A stretch of DNA of 51,451 nucleotides from JACPHD01 sp964526325 (GTDB taxonomy: Bacteria; Patescibacteriota; Patescibacteriia; Patescibacteriales; GWC2-42-12): positions 1-51,451 of the forward strand of contig CAZGKM010000009.1 in assembly GCA_964526325.1 (NCBI GenBank), written 5' to 3'. The first letter of the stretch is position 1, and the number at the start of each line of letters is the position of its first letter. Below, piece after piece: positions 9,257-17,455 of the stretch. Below the pieces are notes generated by a model that saw only the letters and a program-made list of their open reading frames with translations, was not told the origin of the DNA and searched no databases. A program made the position numbers and the translations under genes.

Positions 9257-10120
9257 TTACTTCATCCGCCGTTTTTTGTAAATCTCCAGCGTATTTTTAA
9301 ACGCCATGGCGATAGTCATAGGCCCAACCCCGCCCGGTACGGGCGTAATATAGCCGGCCTTGTCTTTAACCTCATTAAAGTCAACATCGCCAACAGCTTT
9401 ATTATTTTGCTTAGTGATGCCGATATCAATAACTACCGCGCCTTCTTTTATCATGTCTTTCTTTATGAACCTGGGCCTGCCCACGGCCGTGATTAAAATA
9501 TCGGCCTGGCTGGTTTTAGCCCCTAAATTTTTATCATCGGCTTTAACCGCTTGCGCTTTAGCGCCCCGGCAGATTAAAACATGGGCTAAAGTTTTTCCGA
9601 AAATATCCGAGTTGGAAATTATTACTGCTTGCTTATATTTAATTTCATAATTTATGCTCTTAAGCATTTCTAAAACCGTGGCCAACACCGGCGACATTAA
9701 GCCGGAGAAATCGCAGCCGGAAAGCAGTTTTTCCAGATTGTCCGGATGAAAGCCGTCAACGTCTTTGGCCGAATCAAGCGCCATAATAATCGTATCCGCG
9801 TCAATTCCCTCGGGCATTGGCATCTGCACTAAAATCGCGTCGATTACTTTGTCTTCATTTAAGCATTTTATCATTTCTAAAATTTCCTGTTCGCTGGTAT
9901 TTTCCGCGCATCTGTATAGATGCGTATCTATTCCGACTTTTTTAGCTTCACTCTCTTTTAATCTTACGTACAATTCAGAATCCGGACGCTGACCGATTAA
10001 AACAATCGCCAGGTTCGGCCTAGTGATATTGTAGATATTTTTATTTAAGCTGATAATTTCTTTAACAATTTCATCCTTGATTTTTTCAGCTAGTTTTTTT
10101 CCATCGATGATTTTAAACAT
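9257..10120 (-). CDS. folD: Bifunctional methylenetetrahydrofolate dehydrogenase/methenyltetrahydrofolate cyclohydrolase FolD
   Basis: 287 aa, normal FolD length. It oxidises 5,10-methylene-THF and hydrolyses 5,10-methenyl-THF to 10-formyl-THF in the cytosol. Visible family signatures are the N-terminal IDGKKLAEKIKDEI, the substrate Tyr/Lys region ELYVRLKESEAKKVGI, VDGFHPDN, and the C-terminal ITPVPGGVGPMTIAM. The usual GRSxxVGxP loop is altered to SNSDIFGKTLAHVLICRGA, so cofactor preference may differ. It lies downstream of glyA on the same strand; GlyA makes its methylene-THF substrate. Confidence 0.94.
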   Translation of the reverse strand: MFKIIDGKKLAEKIKDEIVKEIISLNKNIYNITRPNLAIVLIGQRPDSELYVRLKESEAKKVGIDTHLYRCAENTSEQEILEMIKCLNEDKVIDAILVQMPMPEGIDADTIIMALDSAKDVDGFHPDNLEKLLSGCDFSGLMSPVLATVLEMLKSINYEIKYKQAVIISNSDIFGKTLAHVLICRGAKAQAVKADDKNLGAKTSQADILITAVGRPRFIKKDMIKEGAVVIDIGITKQNNKAVGDVDFNEVKDKAGYITPVPGGVGPMTIAMAFKNTLEIYKKRRMK

Positions 10121-10133
10121 ACTAAGGCGCTTC

Positions 10134-10262
10134 CATCGCGAGGAATTATTTTATTTTGCTATTGCGGGCCTGCCGGCAGGTAATCCAGTAGCTTGTTCAG
10201 ATCGTTAAAGCTGGATTCCGGCATCCTGTATCAAGCGCGGGGCAGGCCACGATCGGAATAAC
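10134..10262. repeat. Dispersed repeat (GCTATTGCGGGCCTG...CTGGATTCCGGCAT...GGAATAACA type)
   Basis: This is a degenerate copy of a dispersed intergenic repeat. Recognisable pieces are CTGCCGGCAGG (a palindrome), CTGGATTCCGGCATC and GATCGGAATAACA. It lies between folD and glyA. Confidence 0.6.
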
Positions 10263-10270
10263 AGGAAAAA

Positions 10271-11518
10271 TTAAATTGAAGGTATGGGAAACTCCAAGCA
10301 CATCTCTTTAACTTCTTCTCTAATGCTATCCAGCATCTCGGCTTCATCTTTTTGTTCAATCGCCGAGTTAACCCAGCCGACAATTTTCTTTATTTCCGCC
10401 TCTTTCATGCCGCGCGTAGTTATGGCCGGAGTGCCGAAACGCACGCCCGACGGATTCATGGGCGGATTCGGGTCGTTCGGTATAGTTGAGCGCGAAACCG
10501 AAATGCCGCATTTTTCTAAAATAATTTCCGCTTCTTTGCCGCTAATATCTTTTGAAGTCATATCAACCACCATCAAATGATTATCCGTGCCGCCGGAAAT
10601 TACCCGATAGCCTGATTTTATGAATTCCTCGGACATGAGCTTGGCGTTAGCGATTACCTGTTTGGCATATTGCTTAAACTCCGGGCGCAGCGCTTCGCCG
10701 AAAGCCACGGCTTTAGCCGCGGTAATATGATCATGCGGCCCGCCTTGCATGCCCGGGAAAACCGCGCGGTCAACAAATTTTGCAAATTGCTCTTTGCACA
10801 TTATCATGGCGCCGCGCGGACCGCGCAAAGTTTTATGAGTAGTCGTTGAAACTACGTCGAAAAACGGCACCGGATTATCCATTTCGCCGGCCGCGATTAA
10901 ACCGGCCGTATGGGCGATATCGGCGAAAGTAAACGCGCCGACTTCATCGGCAATATCCTTGAATTTCCGCCACTCAATTTCTCGCGAATAAGCGCTGTAG
11001 CCGGCCACGATCATTTTCGGTTTTTCGCGCAAGGCGATCTCGCGAACTTTTTCCATATTTATTTTTCCGGTCTCGGTATCCACTTCGTATTGCGTAAAAT
11101 TATATAGTATGCCGGAAAAATTCACCGGATGGCCGTGAGATAAATGGCCGCCATGGTCTAAGCGCAAGCCTAAAACTTTATCGCCCGGCTTTATGAAAGC
11201 GAAATAAACCGCCGCGTTGGCCGGCGAACCGGATAAAGGCTGGACGTTAACATGCTCGGCTTGAAATAATTTTTTCGCCCGCTCGATGGCCAAATTTTCC
11301 ACTTCATCGATTATCTGATTCCCGCCGTAATAGCGATGGCCGGGAAAACCTTCCGAGTATTTATTTGTCAGTACCGTCGCCATGGCTTCCAATACGGCCT
11401 TGGAAACATAATTTTCCGAAGCGATTAATTCCATTTCCTCAACTTGCCTATGCATTTCCCGTCTGACTACGGCCATGATTTCCTTATCCTCTTCGCTTAG
11501 ATTTTTATAATTTAGCAT
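10271..11518 (-). CDS. glyA: Serine hydroxymethyltransferase
   Basis: 415 aa, full length. A PLP enzyme that interconverts serine + THF and glycine + 5,10-methylene-THF. The family signature VVSTTTHKTLRGPRGAMI contains the PLP-binding Lys near residue 228. ELIASENYVSKAVLEA, YYGGNQIIDEVE, ADIAHTAGLI and GVRFGTPAITTRG are all present. It pairs functionally with folD. In this window it is also the only visible serine/glycine source for the TrpB2 reaction (inference). Confidence 0.96.
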   Translation of the reverse strand: MLNYKNLSEEDKEIMAVVRREMHRQVEEMELIASENYVSKAVLEAMATVLTNKYSEGFPGHRYYGGNQIIDEVENLAIERAKKLFQAEHVNVQPLSGSPANAAVYFAFIKPGDKVLGLRLDHGGHLSHGHPVNFSGILYNFTQYEVDTETGKINMEKVREIALREKPKMIVAGYSAYSREIEWRKFKDIADEVGAFTFADIAHTAGLIAAGEMDNPVPFFDVVSTTTHKTLRGPRGAMIMCKEQFAKFVDRAVFPGMQGGPHDHITAAKAVAFGEALRPEFKQYAKQVIANAKLMSEEFIKSGYRVISGGTDNHLMVVDMTSKDISGKEAEIILEKCGISVSRSTIPNDPNPPMNPSGVRFGTPAITTRGMKEAEIKKIVGWVNSAIEQKDEAEMLDSIREEVKEMCLEFPIPSI

Positions 11519-11558
11519 ATTATTAAAAGTTAAAATTAAAATTTATTTTCTTACTAAG

Positions 11559-11734
11559 GCGAGCCTAGAAAAATTTAGGAAAAAATTTATGGCAAAATTT
11601 TTTACAAAATTTTCTTGTTTGAGCCGTTAGGCGAGTTGAAAATTTTGTTAGAAATTATTGACATAAATTCCTAAATTTTTCTCCAGCTCGCGATTTTTGC
11701 GCCGCTTTTTCTAAAAAATCGGCCCCGCGGAGCG
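11559..11734. repeat. 176-bp long-hairpin element, copy 1
   Basis: Conserved ends (GCGAGCCTAGAAAA ... TTTTTCTCCAGC) and a conserved centre (TTGTTTGAGCC-GTTA-GGCGAGTT) flank arms that are complementary: ACAAAATTTTC pairs with GAAAATTTTGT, and an outer AAATTTATG pairs with CATAAATT. A second hairpin (GCCG...CGGC around TTTTTCTAAAAA) and CCCCGCGGAGCG close the element. Copy 2 at 20126 has the same length and layout but different arm sequences. Strand and function are unknown. Confidence 0.7.
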
Positions 11735-11794
11735 AAAACTCTTTAAACAAAACTCTATAATTTAATACTACTTCCCGCCACCCTTTTTGTCAAA

Positions 11795-11825
11795 AAAAAA
11801 GAGGGACAAGCTTCTGAGCTTGCCC
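11795..11825 (-). terminator. Strong terminator of the 12-kb transcription unit
   Basis: On the minus strand GGGGCAAGCT-CAGA-AGCTTGTCCC forms a nearly perfect hairpin followed by CTCTTTTTTTTT. Confidence 0.85.
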
Positions 11826-12102
11826 CGATTAAAATGATTAACGTTTTCCGCTAAGAGCGGATTGCCTTTGCCAAAGGAGAGCGGACCTATTTATGCCGCA
11901 TCTCTTGATTTAATACCACGCGCGAAGCATTGGTTTGCTTCTGAACCCCTCTTTGTAGGGCTACGCTCCGATACATGGATAAACGCTGTTCGCAGGAGGA
12001 TTCTGCATCAAAGAAGAGAAAATGGTCGGAAACTTAAGGCTATCATACCCCCGTAAAATACCGGAAACCGTTTTTAAATTCGTCGCTTCTCGCCGATTTT
12101 TT

Positions 12103-12342
12103 TTACATAAACAACACATAAGATGAATCCTTTCTTGTTAAGGTTTCGAAAAATGTGTTTCCGCTTCTGCCTCGCCAAACAAAGCCTGCAGCCTTGCGGT
12201 CGCCACAAATGCGGAATATTTTAGCCTTTGGCAGGCGCAATATAATACCAGCTTGCCTTGCTTTAAGATAATCAAGCAAAACGATGTCGGAACCCCGAAC
12301 AACGGTCAATATCGGCCGCCAAACTTTAATCGCAAAAAGCAA
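12103..12342 (-). CDS. Possible 79-aa microprotein, TTG start, unknown function
   Basis: The frame opens at a TTG 8 nt after GGAGG within a perfect AGGAGGTGA, which is why I chose 12342 and not the upstream ATG at 12390. The product (MLFAIKVWRPILTVVRGSDI...) is basic, with an LLDYLKARQAGIILRLPKAK segment and one Cys, and I recognise no family. Codon use (AAG, CGG, CGA, CTT) differs from neighbours, and the DNA forms hairpins (GCCTGC...GCAGGC), so the frame may be a chance opening in a structured RNA. No homolog evidence is available here. Confidence 0.3.
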   Translation of the reverse strand: MLFAIKVWRPILTVVRGSDIVLLDYLKARQAGIILRLPKAKIFRICGDRKAAGFVWRGRSGNTFFETLTRKDSSYVLFM

Positions 12343-12440
12343 TACCTTCACCTCCTCTCGTAAAAATTTATTGTTTGTACAATTTTGCATAATTAATTAC
12401 GATGACTATAATGATGATGATAAAGAACGATAATATTTAA

Positions 12441-12469
12441 ATATTATTATAAAAATTTTAGCCTGTCAA
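12441..12469 (-). promoter_or_regulatory. Strong sigma-70-type promoter of the 12-kb unit
   Basis: On the minus strand TTGACA (12469-12464), a 17-bp spacer and TAATAT (12446-12441). It begins just downstream of the HD-domain gene's stop. Confidence 0.8.
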
Positions 12470-12478
12470 ATTAAAAAA

Positions 12479-13069
12479 TCATTTTATTTTTTTATAAGTC
12501 ATCTTTTTTAAACCTACCCACCAATCGGTAAATTTAATTTTTTTCATCTCGACTAAAAGCAATTTCGCCGACTTCGTTTCTAAAGCTTTCTCTACATTAT
12601 TAATCCAATCCTTGGCGGATTCGTAGCCTGAATCGGCATATTCTTTAGCCTGGAAAGCTTGCTCCAGCCAATCAGCATCTTTAGCGACAATACCCTCTTT
12701 AGTATTTCTATTTTCAAATTCATTAAAATATTTTTTCCATTTTTCGCTTATCGCATATCCTAATTGATTTAATTGATCGCTAAAAGCATGGTGTTCGGCC
12801 GCTTTAGTATCGAAGTATCTGGCTGAAACTTTATGGTGGTCGCCGATTCTAATTTCTCCATTATCATGAATTAAAACCATGGCCGCGACTTTTTCCGGAC
12901 TTTTTATGCCCTCCATTACGGCTAAGATATAACCGATTTGCGCCGCGCGCATAACATGCTCGGCGATACTGTCAGGATCTTTAACTCCGCATAATTTAAA
13001 ACCATTATGCTTCAAACGTTTTAATTGATTTAATTCAAAAATAAAATTTGCCGTATCTTTTATATTCAT
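12479..13069 (-). CDS. HD-domain hydrolase (YfbR/HDDC2-like 5'-deoxynucleotidase family)
   Basis: 196 aa. The HD metal-binding pattern is intact: SIAEHVMRAAQIGYIL (first His), MVLIHDNGEIRIGDHH (HD dyad plus downstream His) and a later AKDADWLEQAFQAKEY (last Asp). This arrangement matches YfbR/HDDC2-type nucleotidases that dephosphorylate deoxynucleoside monophosphates; the exact substrate is inferred. It ends with TGA, which shows TGA is a stop here. It follows elp3 by 37 bp on the same strand, so the two are probably co-transcribed. Confidence 0.85.
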   Translation of the reverse strand: MNIKDTANFIFELNQLKRLKHNGFKLCGVKDPDSIAEHVMRAAQIGYILAVMEGIKSPEKVAAMVLIHDNGEIRIGDHHKVSARYFDTKAAEHHAFSDQLNQLGYAISEKWKKYFNEFENRNTKEGIVAKDADWLEQAFQAKEYADSGYESAKDWINNVEKALETKSAKLLLVEMKKIKFTDWWVGLKKMTYKKIK

Positions 13070-13106
13070 ATTTTATTGTCTAAATTTAAAATATTTTACA
13101 CTAATA

Positions 13107-14816
13107 TTATATCAAATTCTTCGCCATATAACTACCCTGTAATTTATAGCCTAATTTCCGATAATATCCTCTTACGCCCACGCCGGCGATCACGACCATT
13201 TTTTTATAACCTTTAAGCCGCGCGATTTTTTCCGCCTCGGCCATTAGCATTTTACCCAAACCGGCATGCTGAACTTTTTTCGCCCGCGTTGAGTTTGCCG
13301 AAGCGCCAACAGAAACAAGCTCGCCGTAAACATGAAGCTCCCGAATTAATGCTGTTTTGCCCCCTTTAGCAAAGGGGGACAGGGGGAATTTCATGTTTTG
13401 CTTCACTAATCTTAACCGGCAAAATCCATATAAAATTTTTCCATCCTTAGATTCATAACTTAAGAAATATTCTTCACCAAATGAAGCTTTATATTTTATA
13501 ATTTTTAACTTTATACTTTTAACTTTAAACTTTTGATCTCCGGCTTCCCGGCATCTAATGCATTTACAGGCCACGCCGCGGTCTTTCATTACTTGCCTTA
13601 AATTAGTTATTAAATTACCGGCCATAATCGATTCGCCAGGAATATCGCGGATCAACCTGATAATACGCACATACTGCGGCACTATTTTTTTGCACTCTAC
13701 GATTAAATTCTGTAAAACTTTATCGGAATATGGCTTATACTTTCCGGCGCGCCACCATTTATATAATAAGCTGCCGCGCGTTACCACGGTCGGATAAAAT
13801 TTTAACTGGTCGGGTTGAAACCGCTGGTCGAAAAATAATTTTTTAAACATGGTTAAATCTTTTTTCGCCGTGGCGCCATAGAGACCGGGCATAATATGAT
13901 AAGTCACTTTAAAGCCGAAATTTTTTAAAAGTTCGGTGGCGCCGACGATTTCCGCCACTCCATGTCCGCGCTTATTTAATTTTAAAATTTTATCATCAAC
14001 CGCCTGCACGCCGAGTTCTACTCGCGTCGCGCCCAGCTCGCGCATTTCCAGTAATTCTTTATCATTAATATAATCCGGACGCGTCTCAAGCGTTATGCCG
14101 ATAATTTTATATCTGGCGCTTTCATTTTTTTTCTGTTCAGATAACAATTGTTGTTTCAATTTTTGCTTGTCCTCCGAAACTTTAGCGGAGGAGGAAATTT
14201 TTTTGTGATTTGGGATTTTTTTTCTAAAATCATTCGCCGCCTTAAAGCACCGCGTTATATACCAATACTTATAATTTTCCGGCAATACCGACCAAGTGCC
14301 GCCAATAACAATCAATTCGATCTTCGTCGGCTCATGCCCGTTAGCTTCTAAAGCGCGCAAGCGCAACTCTACCTGTTTATACGGATCATAACCGCAGCGA
14401 ATTGCGCGCATAACCGCCGGCTCGTTAGACAGATAGCTTTGCGGCACGCCGGATTCGCTAGGGCAATAAGCGCACCGGCCGGGGCAGGGATAGGACTTGG
14501 TTAAAACCGCTACTGACGCGATGCCGGATAAAGTTCTGACCGAACGCTTGCGCAAAATTTTTTCCAATTCAGCTGAACTCCGCATCATGCCGGTTATTAA
14601 ACGCTTTTTATATTCGCTTAATATTTCCGAATTCAATAAAATACTGACTCCGTACTTTTTCGCCAGCTTTCTTTTAATCGCCATCAATTCGGCGCGCGAT
14701 TTTATTTTGTCTTTTAAGAGTTCATTAATGGCATCAATCCTCTTTTGTTTTTCCTTGATTGTCATTTCTTGGCGTGTTATTATTAAAACATGCAAATTTA
14801 ACCAAAATCTATTCAT
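13107..14816 (-). CDS. elp3: Elp3-like tRNA uridine-34 acetyl-/carboxymethyl-transferase (radical SAM + GNAT)
   Basis: 569 aa. The radical SAM part has a CPGRCAYCPSE cluster motif and the Elp3 signature SYLSNEPAVMRAIRCGYDPY, followed by IVIGGTWSVLPENYKYWYI and ETRPDYI. The C-terminal GNAT acetyltransferase part has QHAGLGKMLMAEAEKIA and VRGYYRKLGY. Elp3 builds the cm5U34 modification on tRNA from acetyl-CoA. It is standard in archaea and eukaryotes and patchy in bacteria. Three repeat-derived peptides are inserted in frame: SSAKVSEDK (about 207-215), KVKSIKLKIIKYK (about 427-438) and PLSPFAKGG (about 475-485). A promoter at 14831-14859 leaves a very short leader before the 14816 ATG; ATG 14765 is the alternative start. 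Confidence 0.93.
   Translation of the reverse strand: MNRFWLNLHVLIITRQEMTIKEKQKRIDAINELLKDKIKSRAELMAIKRKLAKKYGVSILLNSEILSEYKKRLITGMMRSSAELEKILRKRSVRTLSGIASVAVLTKSYPCPGRCAYCPSESGVPQSYLSNEPAVMRAIRCGYDPYKQVELRLRALEANGHEPTKIELIVIGGTWSVLPENYKYWYITRCFKAANDFRKKIPNHKKISSSAKVSEDKQKLKQQLLSEQKKNESARYKIIGITLETRPDYINDKELLEMRELGATRVELGVQAVDDKILKLNKRGHGVAEIVGATELLKNFGFKVTYHIMPGLYGATAKKDLTMFKKLFFDQRFQPDQLKFYPTVVTRGSLLYKWWRAGKYKPYSDKVLQNLIVECKKIVPQYVRIIRLIRDIPGESIMAGNLITNLRQVMKDRGVACKCIRCREAGDQKFKVKSIKLKIIKYKASFGEEYFLSYESKDGKILYGFCRLRLVKQNMKFPLSPFAKGGKTALIRELHVYGELVSVGASANSTRAKKVQHAGLGKMLMAEAEKIARLKGYKKMVVIAGVGVRGYYRKLGYKLQGSYMAKNLI
13360..13392. repeat. CCCCCTTTagcAAAGGGGG palindromic repeat inside elp3
   Basis: CCCCCTTTAGCAAAGGGGG followed by CAGGGGGAATTT encodes PLSPFAKGG in frame near the start of the acetyltransferase half. 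It is the same family as the intergenic copy at 6167 and the tsaD copy at 24191. Confidence 0.85.
13501..13536. repeat. AACTTTA-type simple repeat inside elp3
   Basis: Tandem TTTTTAACTTTATACTTTT-like units encode the Lys-rich KVKSIKLKI stretch. Confidence 0.6.
14170..14194. repeat. CCTCCG...CGGAGG palindromic repeat inside elp3
   Basis: CCTCCGAAACTTTAGCGGAGG is a palindrome encoding SSAKVSED in frame, placed in a variable loop of the radical SAM domain. Confidence 0.8.
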
Positions 14817-14830
14817 CCCGTTAAATATTT

Positions 14831-14859
14831 ATTATGGTTGCCATTTATTAAAATGTCAA
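14831..14859 (-). promoter_or_regulatory. Sigma-70-type promoter of elp3
   Basis: On the minus strand TTGACA (14859-14854), a 17-bp spacer and CATAAT (14836-14831). The predicted transcript start is about 10 nt before the ATG at 14816. Confidence 0.65.
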
Positions 14860-14890
14860 ATCAAAATAATTGTTTTACGGGCGAAAATAT

Positions 14891-16051
14891 ATGAAAAAAA
14901 TAAAATTTAACGGTGTAAAAAAAACAATACTAACGGCCTGTTTGGCCATCTTGCTGTTGCCTTTAGCGGCTTCAGCTTACAGTATTAAAAAAGGCGATTC
15001 GGTTTATGTTTCAAAAGACGAAGTGGTCGAAGGCAATCTTTATGCCGTTGGCGCCAGCTTAACCATTGAAGGCAAGGTCACGGGCGACGTTATCTGCGCC
15101 GGGCAATCTATCAACATTAACGGCGATGTGGCCGGCGACGTTATCTGCGCCGGGCAATCTATCAACATTAACGGCAAGATCGGCGGCAATCTGCGAGTAG
15201 CCGGAAACTCCATTAATTTTAACGGCCAAGCGGCGCGAAACGGCATAATTATAGGCGCGACTATCGTAACCGCGGCTAGCTCAACTATCGGCTGGGACTT
15301 ATTGATTTTAGGCAATGTTTTTGAATTAAGAGGCGACGTTGGCCGCGACTTATACGGCGGAGCGGGAAAAGTCAACGTAGCCGGACAAATTGGAAAAGAT
15401 ATTGATCTTAATTTTGGTTCGCAAAACAATTATGCTAATCCCTTAACAATCGCCGGTACGGCTAAGGTTAACGGTCAAGTAAAATATAAATCGGACAAAA
15501 ACGCGGCCATTGATTCTAACGCAGTTATAAACGGCGAAACAATCCATAATTTTCCAACCGCGGCAGCCAAAAAATCAGATTTGGCCGATTTAGGCTGGTG
15601 GTGGGGAAAATTAATTTCCATATTTTCCGCGTGGGTTTTAGGTTTGGTTCTGATTAGTTTCTGGCGCGAGCAGATTATTAAAATTACCGATTTAATGCTG
15701 ATTAAAGCCGGGCCGAGCTTTGGCTGGGGAATTTTAGCCCTGCTATTAACTCCGCTTATTGCAATTATTTTATTAATTACCATTATCGGCATTCCTCTGT
15801 CCCTTATTTTAATTACACTGTGGTTAATCGCATTGTACGTAAGCAAAATTTTAGTCGGCATCTTAATCGGCCGCAGTGTATTAAATAACTACTGGCCCAA
15901 GAAAAAAGACTCTTTGATTTTAGCCATGATTATCGGTATCGCAATCGCGTATTTAATTTTCGCTCTGCCTTTAATCGGCTGGCTAATAGCTCTTCTGGCC
16001 GTACTCTATGGGCTAGGCGGAATTTTCATGTCATTAAAAAAACAATCTTAA
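14891..16051 (+). CDS. Exported bactofilin-like polymer-forming repeat protein with C-terminal membrane helices
   Basis: 386 aa from ATG 14891; an ATG seven codons earlier lacks a ribosome site, and the later start gives a clean signal peptide (KKTILTACLAILLLPLAASA). Residues about 25-200 are a right-handed beta-helix-like series of short repeats (EGNLYAVGASLTIEGKVTGDVICAGQSININGD...) as in the bactofilin-like polymer-forming superfamily. From about 230 there are about four hydrophobic helices with amphipathic linkers. Classical bactofilins are cytosolic cytoskeletal proteins, whereas this one should present the beta-helix outside the membrane. A 51-bp tandem duplication lies within the repeats. 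It starts the unit that continues into the phosphomutase gene 13 bp later. Confidence 0.85.
   Translation: MKKIKFNGVKKTILTACLAILLLPLAASAYSIKKGDSVYVSKDEVVEGNLYAVGASLTIEGKVTGDVICAGQSININGDVAGDVICAGQSININGKIGGNLRVAGNSINFNGQAARNGIIIGATIVTAASSTIGWDLLILGNVFELRGDVGRDLYGGAGKVNVAGQIGKDIDLNFGSQNNYANPLTIAGTAKVNGQVKYKSDKNAAIDSNAVINGETIHNFPTAAAKKSDLADLGWWWGKLISIFSAWVLGLVLISFWREQIIKITDLMLIKAGPSFGWGILALLLTPLIAIILLITIIGIPLSLILITLWLIALYVSKILVGILIGRSVLNNYWPKKKDSLILAMIIGIAIAYLIFALPLIGWLIALLAVLYGLGGIFMSLKKQS
15083..15175 (+). repeat. 51-bp tandem duplication inside the bactofilin-like gene
   Basis: A 42-nt block starting at 15083 recurs without change at 15134, encoding GDVICAGQSININGD twice. Identity at synonymous positions indicates recent duplication of one beta-helix turn or gene conversion. 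Confidence 0.9.
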
Positions 16052-16064
16052 AAAATTATTTTAT

Positions 16065-17402
16065 ATGCAAGTAATCGCAAATATTTTCAAAGCTTACGAC
16101 GTCCGAGGAATTTTTCCTAATCAATTAGACGAAGAAACAACGCGGGCCATAGGCTTTTGCTTCGCTAAAATTATTAAAGCTAAGCGAATTATTGTGGGCA
16201 GAGATATGCGCCTTTCTTCAAACATACTATTCAATGCTTTGGCTAAAGGCATAAATCAGGCCGGCGCCGAAGTGATTGATATTGGCATGGTCTCAACCGA
16301 TGCAACTTACTTCGCTTCTGGAAAATTAAGTTTGGCCGCCGTTATGATAACGGCTTCTCACAACCCCAAAGAGTGGAACGGCTTCAAGCTGACTAAAGCC
16401 GACGCTATTCCTTTTGGCGAAGATGATATAAAAAAACTTAAACAAGCGGTTATAAAATATAAAATAAACACAAAAAACACCAAACGAAAAATCAAAAAAA
16501 TTAACATCTCTCCGGGGTATATCAAAAATGTCTTAAGTTTTATTGATAAAAATAATATAAGCAAACTGAAAATAGCTGCTGATGCCGGCAACGGCATGGG
16601 CGGAAAAGTATTATCGGAAATTTACGCGAAACTTCCCTGTAAAATCGTACCTTTATATTTTAAGCCTGACGGTTCTTTCCCTAACCATCAGCCCAGCCCG
16701 ATTGAAAGTAAAAACTTAATTGATTTGCAAAAAAAAGTCAGGCAGACAAAAGCTGATTTCGGCATGGCTTTTGACGGCGATGCCGACAGAGTATTTTTTG
16801 TTGACGAAAAAAGCAATTTAGTGAACGGCGGTTCAATTGTCGCCGTCTTAGCGGAATATTTTTTAAAACAACATAAAGGAGAAAAAATAATTTACGATTT
16901 GCGCTGCAGCCACTTTATTCCGGAATTAATCAAGACTAACGGCGGCCAAGCGCTGATTTCCAGAGTCGGCCACAGTTTTATAAAAAAATTAATGAAAGAA
17001 ACCCAAGCTGTTTTCGGCGGTGAAATTTCCGGCCATTATTATTTCCGCGACAACTACCGGGCCGATAGCGCTATGATAGCGGCGGTAATTATTACGCAGA
17101 TACTTTCGGCCGGTAAAAAAAGTTTTTCGGAAATGATAAAAGATTATGTTAAATATTTCCAAATAGAAGAAACCAACAGCGAAGTTAAAAATAAAGATGC
17201 CAAATTAAAAGAAATAAAAAGAAAATATAAAGACGGAAAAATCTATAATATTGACGGCGTTACCGTTGAATACAAAGATTGGTGGTTTAATGTCAGAAAA
17301 TCTAATACCGAGCCGGTCTTACGCCTAAATTTAGAAGCAAAAACTAAAAAATTATTGAAGGAAAAAAAAGACGAACTATTAAAATTAATCAGAAAAAATT
17401 AA
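16065..17402 (+). CDS. manB: Phosphomannomutase/phosphoglucomutase (ManB/AlgC type)
   Basis: 445 aa. Alpha-D-phosphohexomutase with all four signature loops. The phosphoserine loop is TASHNPKEWNGFK, the Mg-binding loop AFDGDADRVFFVDE, the sugar-binding loop FGGEISGHYYFRD and the phosphate-binding loop VRKSNTEPVLRLNLEA. It interconverts mannose- or glucose-6-phosphate with the 1-phosphate, supplying nucleotide-sugar synthesis. Together with the phosphoglucose/phosphomannose isomerase at 40914 it would link fructose-6-P to the glycogen-like operon (inference). It follows the bactofilin-like gene by 13 bp and ends at a strong terminator. Confidence 0.94.
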   Translation: MQVIANIFKAYDVRGIFPNQLDEETTRAIGFCFAKIIKAKRIIVGRDMRLSSNILFNALAKGINQAGAEVIDIGMVSTDATYFASGKLSLAAVMITASHNPKEWNGFKLTKADAIPFGEDDIKKLKQAVIKYKINTKNTKRKIKKINISPGYIKNVLSFIDKNNISKLKIAADAGNGMGGKVLSEIYAKLPCKIVPLYFKPDGSFPNHQPSPIESKNLIDLQKKVRQTKADFGMAFDGDADRVFFVDEKSNLVNGGSIVAVLAEYFLKQHKGEKIIYDLRCSHFIPELIKTNGGQALISRVGHSFIKKLMKETQAVFGGEISGHYYFRDNYRADSAMIAAVIITQILSAGKKSFSEMIKDYVKYFQIEETNSEVKNKDAKLKEIKRKYKDGKIYNIDGVTVEYKDWWFNVRKSNTEPVLRLNLEAKTKKLLKEKKDELLKLIRKN

Positions 17403-17413
17403 ATTTTCATAAC

Positions 17414-17444
17414 AAAAAGTTGAGATATCAAATCTCAACTTTTT
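17414..17444. terminator. Bidirectional terminator
   Basis: Perfect 12-bp stem AAAAAGTTGAGA/TCTCAACTTTTT with a 7-nt loop and T tracts on both strands. It lies between the convergent phosphomutase gene and the 98-aa gene. Confidence 0.9.
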
Positions 17445-17455
17445 TTATTTATCTT

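Larger units (their letters stand above)
11795..12434 (-). ncRNA. Unidentified transcription unit of about 640 nt; candidate structured RNA, possibly with a microprotein
   Basis: A strong promoter (12441-12469) and a strong terminator (11795-11825) delimit this minus-strand unit. By eye it is more GC-rich than its AT-rich flanks, which is typical of structured RNA in such genomes. The 3' half (12100-11830) has no sizeable frame but several hairpins: GAAGC/GCTTC near 11930, GCGG/CCGC near 11895, CCTTTG/CAAAGG near 11870 and CCGCT/AGCGG near 11855. The 5' half contains a perfect Shine-Dalgarno-like AGGAGGTGA and a 79-codon frame (separate entry). I looked for RNase P, tmRNA, 6S and SRP signatures and found none. 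Identity is unknown. Confidence 0.55.

Noticed and set aside
11862..12056. 64-codon plus-strand frame opposite the 12-kb transcription unit
   Set aside because: It has no ribosome site and no promoter on its strand. It is antisense to a better-supported promoter-terminator unit, and the hairpins it contains explain the open frame.
11795..12434. RNase P RNA, tmRNA, 6S RNA or SRP RNA
   Set aside because: None of the hallmark motifs is present (GGAAAGTCC and ACAGAA of RNase P; the tRNA-like ends or tag frame of tmRNA; the GNAR tetraloop domain of SRP; the single long bulged hairpin of 6S).
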